From Bacteroidales bacterium (GTDB taxonomy: Bacteria > Bacteroidota > Bacteroidia > Bacteroidales > P3), in contig JAKSML010000018.1 in assembly GCA_024400665.1 (NCBI GenBank), positions 1-36,937 of the forward strand: a stretch of DNA of 36,937 nt, written 5' to 3'. This document shows, one piece after another, positions 24,661 through 32,017 of the stretch (position 1 is the first letter of the stretch; each line of letters starts with the position of its first letter). A model generated the notes under the pieces. That model saw only the letters and a program-made list of their open reading frames with translations, made no database searches and was not told where the DNA came from. The translations under genes were made by a program, and so were the position numbers.

Positions 24661-24820
24661 TGAATGTTTAGCTGCTATCGTAAGACTTCTTATTCTTGTC
24701 GCAATTTTCGGATTATTTTGGTGGTGCCGTGAAGAAGCATTAACTGGCTTAGCCGTGGTCCTGCTTTTTGCTGGTATAATCCTTGCATTTTATTTCTTTT
24801 ATCGAACAATTGAAGGATAG
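24661..24820 (+). pseudogene. Frameshifted small membrane protein
   Basis: From about 24669 to the TAG at 24818-24820, one frame reads AAIVRLLILVAIFGLFWW, then CREEALTGLAVVLLFAGII, then LAFYFFYRTIEG: two membrane segments, 51 codons, without an in-frame start. The ATG at 24661 reads MNV and stops. One extra T in the run of three T at 24668-24670 would join MNV to the hydrophobic frame. It is either a one-base loss or a sequence error. Confidence 0.55.
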
Positions 24821-24931
24821 CCATACTATACCAACAATTACCCCAAAGCCCCTTTTAATCCAAACCATGACATCTAAAGAGTCATTTCTAAAATAACCAA
24901 CGATACTTAAACACAAATAATATAACAGATC

Positions 24932-25078
24932 ATGAGCGCATTCCTTAGATTCATAATCCGAACTGCTATTCTTGCCGGCATAATACTTATAGCCATCCTT
25001 CTTGATTCAGATGCATGGTCGGTAGTTTTGGGGGTTCTTGACTTTATTCTTGCCCTTGTTTTTCTTGCAAACCGCTAA
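24932..25078 (+). CDS. Small hydrophobic protein (48 aa)
   Basis: The frame runs from the ATG at 24932 to the TAA at 25076-25078: MSAFLRFIIRTAILAGIILI, then AILLDSDAW, then SVVLGVLDFILALVFLANR. Two membrane segments are separated by an acidic turn. The layout matches the frameshifted protein at 24661-24820 (short basic start, helix, acidic turn with Trp nearby, second helix), so the two may be related or of one type. No family is recognised. It lies in the AT-rich island between the CFI-box gene and the 77-aa gene. Confidence 0.6.
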   Translation: MSAFLRFIIRTAILAGIILIAILLDSDAWSVVLGVLDFILALVFLANR

Positions 25079-25181
25079 ACTATTAAAAGCCAAAAATTAT
25101 TCTAAAATATATTATCAAGAAAAAAATAGCTTCACACAAAAAATACTAATTATTAATCACAAACCATTAACAATCAGAATT

Positions 25182-25415
25182 ATGTTCACAATTAAAGTTA
25201 TCGATACCCGATATAACTGCCCCGCAGAAAATGAAAAAGTATCTATAGAAGTAAAAGGCGGACTTTTTAGATTTGGTTTCCGCCCTGACGAGTACACCGA
25301 CAGAGACGGAGAAGTCCATTACGATGACCTTGACGATGTGAAAGTTGCAGTATATCTTCGCGGGAAAAAGCAATTTGAGGGATATATCAGCGGACGAAAG
25401 GTTTTTTATCTCTAG
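25182..25415 (+). CDS. 77-aa beta-rich protein of unknown function
   Basis: The ATG at 25182 gives MFTIKVIDTRYNCPAENEKV; an earlier in-frame Met (25038) would add an unlikely AT-rich stretch overlapping the previous gene. Strands such as VSIEVKGG, LFRFGFR, the D-R-D-G-E-V-H-Y turn, VKVAVYLRGKK and the ending GRKVFYL resemble a small immunoglobulin-like or transthyretin-like sandwich ('tunable' D-x-D-G turn). No secretion signal is seen. It closes the AT-rich island and is followed by a 16-bp perfect hairpin. Function unknown. Confidence 0.6.
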   Translation: MFTIKVIDTRYNCPAENEKVSIEVKGGLFRFGFRPDEYTDRDGEVHYDDLDDVKVAVYLRGKKQFEGYISGRKVFYL

Positions 25416-25450
25416 CCCAACTCCATCATCTCTTGGGAATCATATCTCAG

Positions 25451-25485
25451 AATCTAGTTCGGATTTCCGAAATCCGAACTAGATT
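25451..25485. terminator. 16-bp perfect hairpin between convergent genes
   Basis: AATCTAGTTCGGATTT (25451-25466) pairs exactly with AAATCCGAACTAGATT (25470-25485) around a 3-nt loop. It lies between the island's last gene and the convergent ATPase gene, so it could serve both strands. The flanks lack long T runs. Confidence 0.75.
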
Positions 25486-25531
25486 GATATTTAAAATTAC
25501 AGCAATTCAAACCATGCTATTACATAATAAA

Positions 25532-26872
25532 TCATCTCTCCTCGCCTAAACATGGAAGCATGCAGATGGGGAGGAGGGTGGTTTCGGCATCCTGTCGCAG
25601 GTCTTTGGCATAGACAAGGTAGCGTTGGCCGATACGAGAGGAGTATTTTTTGCAAAAGGCATCAAGCGAGGCATGAGTGGCATAGCCTGACGATTTCACC
25701 TCGATGGGCACAATTTTGTTGCCTCGCGACAAAAGGAAGTCGGTCTCGTAATAGTGTTTCTCATCGCGCAGCCAAGTGTGATAGTACAACTTATTGCCCG
25801 AAGCGACAAGCATCTGTGCCACCAAGTTCTCATAGACATAGCCCAAATTGGCCGACAATTTATCGCTGAGCAATTTCTCATAAATGATGTTTTCGGTAAA
25901 GTCTTTGTCCCAAAACGCTAAGGTTATAAAAAGGCCTGTATCCGATGCGAAAAGTTTGTAGCGACTCATGTTCAACGTCATACCCATGCCCACATTAGGG
26001 TCATCCACATGATAGGCAATATTCACGGCTCTGCTCTGCCCTAACTGCTGGATAAAATCCTCTTCGACAGATGCCGACATCTGTCCGACTACCGAAGAGG
26101 GGACGTATCGTGACACATTACGGCTGAGCAAGGCGGGAATGGAGAGATAGATGTTCGACAAACGCCCCGAAACATCCAGCTTGTTGAAATCGTCCGCATA
26201 AAGACGCACAATATTCCGCTTTATGCTATCCACACGCCGCAAGTCCCGCGTGGACAGATAGGCGTTCACAGCCTGCGGCATGCCTCCAACAAGCATGTAA
26301 AGCCGCAAATCGCGGCTTGCCGTGCGATAAGCGGCTGCCCCCAAAGGCTTTTTCTGTTCCCAGAATGTGCGAAGCAAAGGCATTGTGACTTCGTCGCCCA
26401 AAGCCCAACGAAACTCCTCGTAATCCATCGGAAACATCTGAATGCGAACCTCCTCGCTTGGGATGGTGATATCGCTCACATTACGCCGAATGCTGATGAG
26501 CGACCCTGTCTCGATATAATCATAACGGCCATCCTTCACCAGGTACTTGATTGCCTGCCGTGCCTTGGGGCACTGCTGAACCTCGTCGAAAATGATTACA
26601 GACTTGCGTTTTTTGAGACTGACACGGTATGTGGTTTGAAGATAAAGAAAGATTCGATCCAAATCCATCAAATCCTCAAACAATGCCTTCACAGCTGGCG
26701 AGGCTTCGTTGAAATCGACAAGGATATATGAATCGTACTCATTTTTGGCAAATTCTTCCACAATTGTTGACTTCCCAATACGCCTTGCTCCCTCAACAAG
26801 CAACGCTGTTTCGCCTTGACTCTGGATTCTCCAGGCCTTCATCTGTTCATAAACCTTTCTTTTAAAGACCAT
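25532..26872 (-). CDS. AAA_14 / DUF4143 ATPase
   Basis: The start at 26872 (MVFKRKVYEQMKAW) is preferred over a Met six codons earlier. Walker A GARRIGKST lies at about residues 28-36, Walker B VIIFDEVQ at about 90-97, and a sensor-like GSLISI follows. The C-terminal half matches the DUF4143 layout and contains YETDFLLSRGNKIVPIEVKSS, a PD-(D/E)xK-like nuclease signature. Such ATPases are very common and mobile in Bacteroidales, and their biological role is unsettled. The gene has its own promoter at 26904-26935. It faces the AT-rich island across a strong hairpin. Confidence 0.9.
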   Translation of the reverse strand: MVFKRKVYEQMKAWRIQSQGETALLVEGARRIGKSTIVEEFAKNEYDSYILVDFNEASPAVKALFEDLMDLDRIFLYLQTTYRVSLKKRKSVIIFDEVQQCPKARQAIKYLVKDGRYDYIETGSLISIRRNVSDITIPSEEVRIQMFPMDYEEFRWALGDEVTMPLLRTFWEQKKPLGAAAYRTASRDLRLYMLVGGMPQAVNAYLSTRDLRRVDSIKRNIVRLYADDFNKLDVSGRLSNIYLSIPALLSRNVSRYVPSSVVGQMSASVEEDFIQQLGQSRAVNIAYHVDDPNVGMGMTLNMSRYKLFASDTGLFITLAFWDKDFTENIIYEKLLSDKLSANLGYVYENLVAQMLVASGNKLYYHTWLRDEKHYYETDFLLSRGNKIVPIEVKSSGYATHASLDAFCKKYSSRIGQRYLVYAKDLRQDAETTLLPICMLPCLGEER

Positions 26873-26903
26873 TACATTAATATTTATCACAAGTTACGAT
26901 ATG

Positions 26904-26935
26904 CAAAGATACGATTTTTTTATTATCCCCACAAA
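26904..26935 (-). promoter_or_regulatory. Promoter of the DUF4143 ATPase
   Basis: On the minus strand, TATCTTTG (complement of 26904-26911) is preceded at 20 nt by TTTG (complement of 26932-26935). The TTTG belongs to the first unit of the tandem repeat at 26926-27040. Confidence 0.75.
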
Positions 26936-27040
26936 TTTTTTTGGCCTAAATTCATAATCCCCACAATTTTTTTTGGGAACAAATCCATAATCCCCACAAA
27001 TTTTTTTTGCCAAATTCCATAATCCCCACAAATTTTCTAA
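26926..27040 (-). repeat. 32-33 bp tandem repeat carrying the -33 box
   Basis: Four units begin with TCCCCACAA at 26926, 26958, 26991 and 27023 (periods 32, 33, 32) and include ATTCATAA or ATTCCATAA. On the minus strand each unit reads TTTGTGGGGATTATG or a close variant (TTGTGGGGATTATG in one), so -33-like boxes are repeated upstream of the ATPase promoter. Confidence 0.85.
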
Positions 27041-27044
27041 AAAA

Positions 27045-27152
27045 GCCGAAGGGCGTATCGGCGATTTTTATCGGTGGATTTTCGACCTTGAACGACCGCA
27101 AATCAAACGAGACAAGCAACACGTTTTTATCTTGGCGAAAGCAGATTTATGA
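27045..27152 (+). pseudogene. Possible C-terminal gene remnant
   Basis: One frame reads AEGRIGDFYRWIFDLERPQ, then IKRDKQHVFILAKADL and TGA at 27150-27152, with natural-looking composition but no start; the upstream part is the tandem repeat. It looks like the end of a protein whose remainder has been lost. I do not recognise the family. Confidence 0.3.
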
Positions 27153-27191
27153 GAGATTGTATTATTTTTTTTCATATCGAAAAAAAATTCG

Positions 27192-27199
27192 TATCTTTG
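27192..27199 (+). promoter_or_regulatory. -7 box upstream of the secreted helical protein
   Basis: TATCTTTG at 27192-27199 follows the same A-rich spacer as the promoter at 23718. No good TTTG lies at 19-20 nt; a weaker -33 is assumed. The leader to 27396 would be about 190 nt. Confidence 0.55.
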
Positions 27200-27395
27200 C
27201 AAAAGATATAATCATAGAAAGTTTCTCACAACAAACTCATTCTCATACCACAAGCACTAAAAACCACCACCTCGCACATCTTCTTTTTTCAAGAAAATAT
27301 CATCCAACAGACCATCACATACTCACAAGCGGGATTAGCGGAGTTCTGCCCGCCGACTGAGAAATATAGTTCCATAGGACTCCACCTTTCATACT

Positions 27396-28373
27396 ATGAA
27401 GAAAATTGTACTGCTTTTGACCGTCATGTCGCTCACCTTAGGTGCCAACGCCCAGTTGGGAAACCTGATTAACGCCGCCGCGAAATCGGCCAAGAAATCT
27501 ATCGAGAAGCGTGTGGATAAGGAGGTTGACACCCTTACCAACAATGCCGTCTCGAGCGTCAAGAATGCAATATTCGGCAAATTAGGCATCAGCCAGCCCC
27601 ACACTGCCGCCACCTCTTCCGACGGCTCAGCCTCACGCTCCACAGCGGTGACTCCTAAGGACTACATGTCCCAGCTGCCCAACTTCCCCACCGACGACCA
27701 GATTGCCGACTATGCCTGCATCATGAGCAAGGACAACCCCTCTCCGCTCAAGATGATGACGAACCCCGTGGCCGCCTACCTGGCCAAGGTGGCCATGATG
27801 ACCAGCAATGCCGCAGGCAGCGTCAACACTATGACTGAGGAGCGTGCCGCCCAGGTCGAGGCCAACTACAAGAAGCAGATTGAGGACTTCTACGGCGTGA
27901 GCGCCGAAGAGTTGGAGAAGATGAGCGAAGAGGAGATTCAAGAGCTCACCTACAAGAAGATGTACAGCGAAGGTACACTGGAGGTGACGCAGAAGAACGC
28001 CGAGATGATTGCTCCCGTGCAGGCCATGATGGACCAATACACCGCCGTGTCCGACAAGATTGACGCCCTCTTTGCCAAAGCCGACGAGGATTGCCAGGGC
28101 ATCTGGGACAGCAAGTATAAGACCGCCTCACAGCTCTGCACCTACTTCAAGGATGCCGCCGCCATCTATAGCAACGCCACACGCCAAGCCATGGAGCTGC
28201 GCCGCACCGAGCAGATGAAGATGGCCGAGCAGATGGACAAGGAGATCGCCGACTATGTGGTCAAGAACCCCACCTCCAACGCCGACCAGGTCAGCTACAC
28301 CTACCTCACCATGATAGCCTACCTCGGCGACGCAGCACGCATAGCCACCCTCTATCAGCCCAGCATCGAATAG
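27396..28373 (+). CDS. Secreted helical protein of unknown function
   Basis: The 325-aa product has a type I signal peptide (MKKIVLLLTVMSLTLGANAQ). The mature part is almost entirely predicted helix: a Lys/Ala-rich start (INAAAKSAKKSIEKRVDKEVD), a Ser/Thr/Pro-rich spacer (68-90), then long amphipathic helices (ERAAQVEANYKKQIEDFYG, RRTEQMKMAEQMDKEIADY). Two Cys lie near 108 and 230. No family is recognised. It is followed by a hairpin and stands alone. Codon use is GC-rich like the chromosomal core, in contrast to the AT-rich spacer before it. Confidence 0.8.
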   Translation: MKKIVLLLTVMSLTLGANAQLGNLINAAAKSAKKSIEKRVDKEVDTLTNNAVSSVKNAIFGKLGISQPHTAATSSDGSASRSTAVTPKDYMSQLPNFPTDDQIADYACIMSKDNPSPLKMMTNPVAAYLAKVAMMTSNAAGSVNTMTEERAAQVEANYKKQIEDFYGVSAEELEKMSEEEIQELTYKKMYSEGTLEVTQKNAEMIAPVQAMMDQYTAVSDKIDALFAKADEDCQGIWDSKYKTASQLCTYFKDAAAIYSNATRQAMELRRTEQMKMAEQMDKEIADYVVKNPTSNADQVSYTYLTMIAYLGDAARIATLYQPSIE

Positions 28374-28408
28374 AAACTCATCCCCTGAAAATGGGCATAG
28401 CCTAAACA

Positions 28409-28436
28409 CTGGCTCGGATCAAAGGGTCCGAGCCAG
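28409..28436. terminator. 10-bp hairpin after the secreted helical protein
   Basis: CTGGCTCGGA (28409-28418) pairs with TCCGAGCCAG (28427-28436) around an 8-nt loop. There is no T tract. The stem core is the same as that of the hairpin at 23591-23632. Confidence 0.6.
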
Positions 28437-28474
28437 ACTATCAAAATTCTTTCATACAAAGCGCAATAAACATC

Positions 28475-28482
28475 TAATTTTG
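28475..28482 (+). promoter_or_regulatory. -7 box upstream of the MNT gene
   Basis: TAATTTTG fits TAnnTTTG and lies 27 bp before the ATG at 28509. A convincing -33 TTTG is not seen. Confidence 0.4.
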
Positions 28483-28508
28483 CCGTTATCAATACAAATG
28501 GGCACAAG

Positions 28509-28805
28509 ATGGACAAAACGATGATCGATATTATCCGCGAATTTTTCGCCACACAGCCTGTCACCAAAGCTTGGCTGTTCGGCTCTTTCGCTCGTGGGGA
28601 ACAAGACTCCAACAGCGATGTGGATTTGTTGGTCACGTTTGACAAAAACGCCCATGTGGGGCTCTTCAAATATGCCCATATCACGAATTGCCTGCAAGAC
28701 CTTCTTGGAAGAAAAGTCGATATGGTTGTTGAGGGCTCACTACTCCCCTTTGCCGCCGAAAGTGTAGAACAGGACAAAATGCTTATTTATGAAAGAGCCA
28801 ATTAG
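28509..28805 (+). CDS. MNT-type minimal nucleotidyltransferase (antitoxin-like)
   Basis: The 98-aa product is a minimal nucleotidyltransferase with GSFARGEQDSNSDVDLLV, i.e. the G-S-x(n)-D-x-D active-site pattern near residues 25-41, and a third acidic residue in KVDMVVEG near 70. In intact MNT-HEPN pairs (MntA/HepT), such a protein neutralises the HEPN RNase toxin by transferring AMP to it. Here the partner gene is present only as a 15-codon stump overlapping its end. An alternative start lies 12 bp downstream (28521). The enzyme looks complete, so it may be an orphan antitoxin or act on a distant partner. Confidence 0.85.
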   Translation: MDKTMIDIIREFFATQPVTKAWLFGSFARGEQDSNSDVDLLVTFDKNAHVGLFKYAHITNCLQDLLGRKVDMVVEGSLLPFAAESVEQDKMLIYERAN

Positions 28806-28836
28806 AGACCGCGGCCGATTAGAACATATTGATTGA
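28789..28836 (+). pseudogene. Truncated HepT (HEPN toxin) start
   Basis: An ATG at 28789, overlapping the MNT gene by 17 bp in another frame, reads MKEPIRDRGRLEHID and stops. This matches the usual beginning of HEPN/HepT proteins ('M-x-E-x-I-R-D-x-G-R-L-x-H-I'). Everything beyond codon 14 is missing and is replaced by the promoter region of the next gene. Confidence 0.65.
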
Positions 28837-28839
28837 TTT

Positions 28840-28887
28840 TGCATTTTTTTAGTGCAGATTTTAAAGAAAAGTGCATTTTTTAGTGCA
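28840..28887 (+). promoter_or_regulatory. Duplicated palindromic box TGCA-T(n)-AGTGCA
   Basis: TGCATTTTTTTAGTGCA (28840-28856) and TGCATTTTTTAGTGCA (28872-28887) are near-identical, each bounded by TGCA, and centred about 32 bp apart. They lie just upstream of the -7 box of the M16 protease promoter and could be operator sites; the binding protein is unknown. Confidence 0.5.
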
Positions 28888-28905
28888 TATTCGAATTATT
28901 TTTCG

Positions 28906-28913
28906 TATCTTTG
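28906..28913 (+). promoter_or_regulatory. -7 box of the M16 protease gene
   Basis: TATCTTTG at 28906-28913 lies 55 bp before the ATG at 28969. The -33 region falls in the second palindromic box and is not a clear TTTG. Confidence 0.6.
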
Positions 28914-28968
28914 AAATCTCGAATTTGTGCGAAATATTAATATAAATAATTAATCAATAGTTTTTTAC

Positions 28969-31893
28969 ATGAAAAAAGTACGTCTTATTTTGTGTTTCGT
29001 AGCCCTCGCTGTTGCCTCCTGCGGCACGCTGATGGCTCAGAAAACGTATCAGTACAAGACCTACCCCAACGACCCGCTGAATGTGCGTGAATATACGTTG
29101 GACAATGGTCTGAAAGTGTTCATGAGCGTCTATAAGGATGCTCCCAAGGTGCAGACCTACATCGCCGTCCGCGCCGGCTCTAAGAACGACCCCCACGAGA
29201 CCACCGGCCTCGCCCACTATCTCGAACACATGATGTTCAAGGGCACCGAGCGTCTCGGCACCACCGACTGGGCTAAGGAGAAGGTGCTCATCCAGCAGAT
29301 TGAGGACCTCTTCGAGGCTTACCGCATGTTTGACGACGAGGCCACCCGCGCCGCCATCTACCACAAGATTGACAGCCTCAGCTACGAGGCCTCCAAGATT
29401 GCCGTCGCCAACGAGTATGACAAGGCCATGAGCGCCATCGGCGCCACCGGCACCAACGCCTTCACCAGCAACGACTACACCATGTATGTCGAGAACATCC
29501 CCAACAACCAGATTGAGACCTGGTGCGAGATTGAGGCCGACCGTTTCCAGCACCTTGTGCTGCGCCTCTTCCACACCGAGCTGGAGACCATCTACGAGGA
29601 GAAGAACATGAGCCTCACCAAGGACAGCCGCAAAGCCAACGACGCTATGTTTGCCGCCCTCTTCCCCCACCACCCCTACGGCACCCAGACCACCCTGGGC
29701 ACCCAGGAGCATCTGAAGAACCCTTCGATGCGCAACATCCGCAACTTCGTGGCTCAGTACTATGTGCCTAACAACATCTGCATCTCTATGGCCGGCGATT
29801 TCGACCCCGACGAGGCCATCAAGATTATCGACAAATACTGGGGTGCCATGAAGCCCGTGCAGCTGCCTGAGTTCACCTACGAGAAAGAGGCTCCTATCAC
29901 CAGCGTCATCACCAAGACCGTGAGCGGCCTCGATGCCGAGAACACCATCCGCGCCTATCGTATCGACAGCGGTAACGGCAGCCGCGACGCCATGCTCGCC
30001 GACCTTCTCGAAAGCGTGCTCAACAACGGCAAATGCGGCCTTATCGACCTCAACATCAACCAGCAGCAGCGCTGCATGGGCGCCTACGCCGGCACCTATA
30101 CCCTCAACGACTACGGCGCCTTCATGTTCGGCGGCCAGCCTGTGGCAGGCCAGACCCTCGAACAGGTCCAGGCACTCTTCGACGAGCAGATTGCTCTCGT
30201 AAAGCAGGGCAAGTTCGATGACTGGATGCTCGAAGCAGCCATCAACAACATGAAGCTCGCCATCATGAAACGCGCTGAGAGCAACAACAGCCGCGCCAGC
30301 CAGATGGCCTACGCATTTGTCGAGCACCGCAACTGGGGCGACGTCTGCAACGAGATCAACGTCCTCTCCAGAATCACCAAGCAAGACCTTGTCAATTTCG
30401 CCAACCGCCTCTTCAAAGACAACAACTACGTTATCGTCAACAAGCTGAAAGGCGAGCCCGAGCCCATCCTCAAGGTCTCCAAGCCTCCTATCACCCCCAT
30501 CGAGGTGGGCCGCGACAATGAGAGCGCCTTCCTGAAAGACATCAAGAGCCGCCAGGTCAAGCCCATCGAGCCCTCATACGTCGATTTCAGCAAAGACCTC
30601 CAGAAAGGCAAAGCCACCAACGGCGCCGAGATTCTCTATGTGCAGAACACCGAGAACGAGACCTTCAACCTGGTCTATCGCTTCGACTTCGGCAGCCGCG
30701 CCGGTATGCAGGGCAAGACCATCGACCTCGCAGCCGACGTGCTCGAATACCTCAGCACACCCCAGCACACCGCCGAACAGCTCCAGCAGGAGTTCTACAA
30801 ACTGGCCTGCAACTACAGCGTCAGCGTAGGTGCTGAGAACATCAATGTCAACATCAGCGGCTTGAGCGAGAACATGGACAAGGCTGTTGCACTCGTCGAT
30901 GAGATCATCACCAGCTGCCAGCCCGACGACCAAGCCCTGCAGATGCTTGTGGCCCGCATCCTCAAGAGCCGCGAAAACGCCAAGCACAACCAGCAGAGCT
31001 GCTTCTCCGCCCTTGCCAACTACGGCATCTATGGCGACGACAGCCCCACCAAGGACCAGCTCAGCGAGGCCCAGTTGAAAGCCTTCACCTGCAAGCAGCT
31101 CACCGATGCCATGCACCAGCTCTTCCACTACAAGCACCGCATCCTCTACTACGGCCCCGAGAGCCTCAAGGACATCGCCAAGAACTCCGTCGGCAGCGAC
31201 CACAAGATGAACCTCAAGACCCCCGCCAACAAGAAAGTCCAGCCCAAGGCTGTGAACGAGAATGTGCTCTACTTCGTTGACTACAACGCCAACCAGACCT
31301 ACATGCGCGAATACTTCCGCAGCGAGAAGTTCAACTTCAAGAACGCTCCCGTCATCAACATCTTCAACGAGTATTTCGGCGGCAGCATGAACGCCATCGT
31401 CTTCCAGGAGATGCGCGAGAAACGCTCCCTCGCCTACAGCGCCCAGAGCTTCTACAGCTCGCCCAGCGACAAGGACGGCTACTTCGTGAACCACGCCATC
31501 ATCGCCACCCAGAACGACAAGCTCGTCGATGCCCTCAACGCCTTCAACGAACTCTTCAACGAGATGCCCGTGGCCGAGGCCAACTTCCAGCTTGCCAAAG
31601 ATGCACAGATCAACAACATTCGCACCCAGCGCACCACCAAGATTGGCATCATCAACAGCTACCTCTCCTACGAGAAGATGGGCTACAGCCTGAAGAAGAA
31701 CCACTCCAAAGAGCTCTTCGAAGCCTATCCCGCCATCACCATGCAGGATGTCGTCAACTTCAACCACAAGTACATCAAAGGACAGAAGAAAGTCTATATG
31801 TGCTTAGGCAAAGAAAGCGACATGAACTTCAACGAACTGGCCAAATTCGGCAAAGTGAAGAAACTCACCCTCGAAGACATCTTCGGATACTAA
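28969..31893 (+). CDS. M16 family zinc metalloprotease (pitrilysin-like)
   Basis: The 974-aa product has four M16 domains in two halves. The inverted zinc motif H-Y-L-E-H is at residues 83-87 (GLAHYLEHMMFKGTE), and the third ligand is probably a Glu in HTELETIYEEKNM near 210. The second half lacks the motif, as is usual, and keeps the R-x-Y-type substrate segment (EMREKRSLAYSAQ). The signal sequence ends VASCGTLMAQ: Cys18 fits a lipobox, but cleavage after LMAQ by signal peptidase I is equally possible. It is probably a periplasmic peptidase that degrades peptides. It stands alone, between a -7 box and a strong terminator. Confidence 0.93.
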   Translation: MKKVRLILCFVALAVASCGTLMAQKTYQYKTYPNDPLNVREYTLDNGLKVFMSVYKDAPKVQTYIAVRAGSKNDPHETTGLAHYLEHMMFKGTERLGTTDWAKEKVLIQQIEDLFEAYRMFDDEATRAAIYHKIDSLSYEASKIAVANEYDKAMSAIGATGTNAFTSNDYTMYVENIPNNQIETWCEIEADRFQHLVLRLFHTELETIYEEKNMSLTKDSRKANDAMFAALFPHHPYGTQTTLGTQEHLKNPSMRNIRNFVAQYYVPNNICISMAGDFDPDEAIKIIDKYWGAMKPVQLPEFTYEKEAPITSVITKTVSGLDAENTIRAYRIDSGNGSRDAMLADLLESVLNNGKCGLIDLNINQQQRCMGAYAGTYTLNDYGAFMFGGQPVAGQTLEQVQALFDEQIALVKQGKFDDWMLEAAINNMKLAIMKRAESNNSRASQMAYAFVEHRNWGDVCNEINVLSRITKQDLVNFANRLFKDNNYVIVNKLKGEPEPILKVSKPPITPIEVGRDNESAFLKDIKSRQVKPIEPSYVDFSKDLQKGKATNGAEILYVQNTENETFNLVYRFDFGSRAGMQGKTIDLAADVLEYLSTPQHTAEQLQQEFYKLACNYSVSVGAENINVNISGLSENMDKAVALVDEIITSCQPDDQALQMLVARILKSRENAKHNQQSCFSALANYGIYGDDSPTKDQLSEAQLKAFTCKQLTDAMHQLFHYKHRILYYGPESLKDIAKNSVGSDHKMNLKTPANKKVQPKAVNENVLYFVDYNANQTYMREYFRSEKFNFKNAPVINIFNEYFGGSMNAIVFQEMREKRSLAYSAQSFYSSPSDKDGYFVNHAIIATQNDKLVDALNAFNELFNEMPVAEANFQLAKDAQINNIRTQRTTKIGIINSYLSYEKMGYSLKKNHSKELFEAYPAITMQDVVNFNHKYIKGQKKVYMCLGKESDMNFNELAKFGKVKKLTLEDIFGY

Positions 31894-31912
31894 TCACCTA
31901 TCATACATAAAG

Positions 31913-31951
31913 ATACAGGGCATCGCAATGTGTGATGCCCTGTATTTTTTT
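31913..31951 (+). terminator. Intrinsic terminator of the M16 protease gene
   Basis: ATACAGGGCATC (31913-31924) pairs exactly with GATGCCCTGTAT (31934-31945) around a 9-nt loop, followed directly by six or seven T. Confidence 0.92.
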
Positions 31952-31982
31952 CAAAAAAGTCATCCATGTCGAAAAAAAAGTG

Positions 31983-31990
31983 TATTTTTG
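31983..31990 (+). promoter_or_regulatory. -7 box of the IgGFc-like gene pair
   Basis: TATTTTTG fits TAnnTTTG and is followed by GCA as at the other promoters in the window. It lies 28 bp before the ATG at 32018. No clear TTTG is seen at the -33 position. Confidence 0.55.
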
Positions 31991-32017
31991 CAAATTATAT
32001 ATACTTAAAAATAAGAC

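Noticed and set aside
28954-30384. Long minus-strand frames opposite the M16 protease (also 30574-31767)
   Set aside because: These Val/Gly/Ala-rich translations arise from the GC-rich third positions of the real gene.
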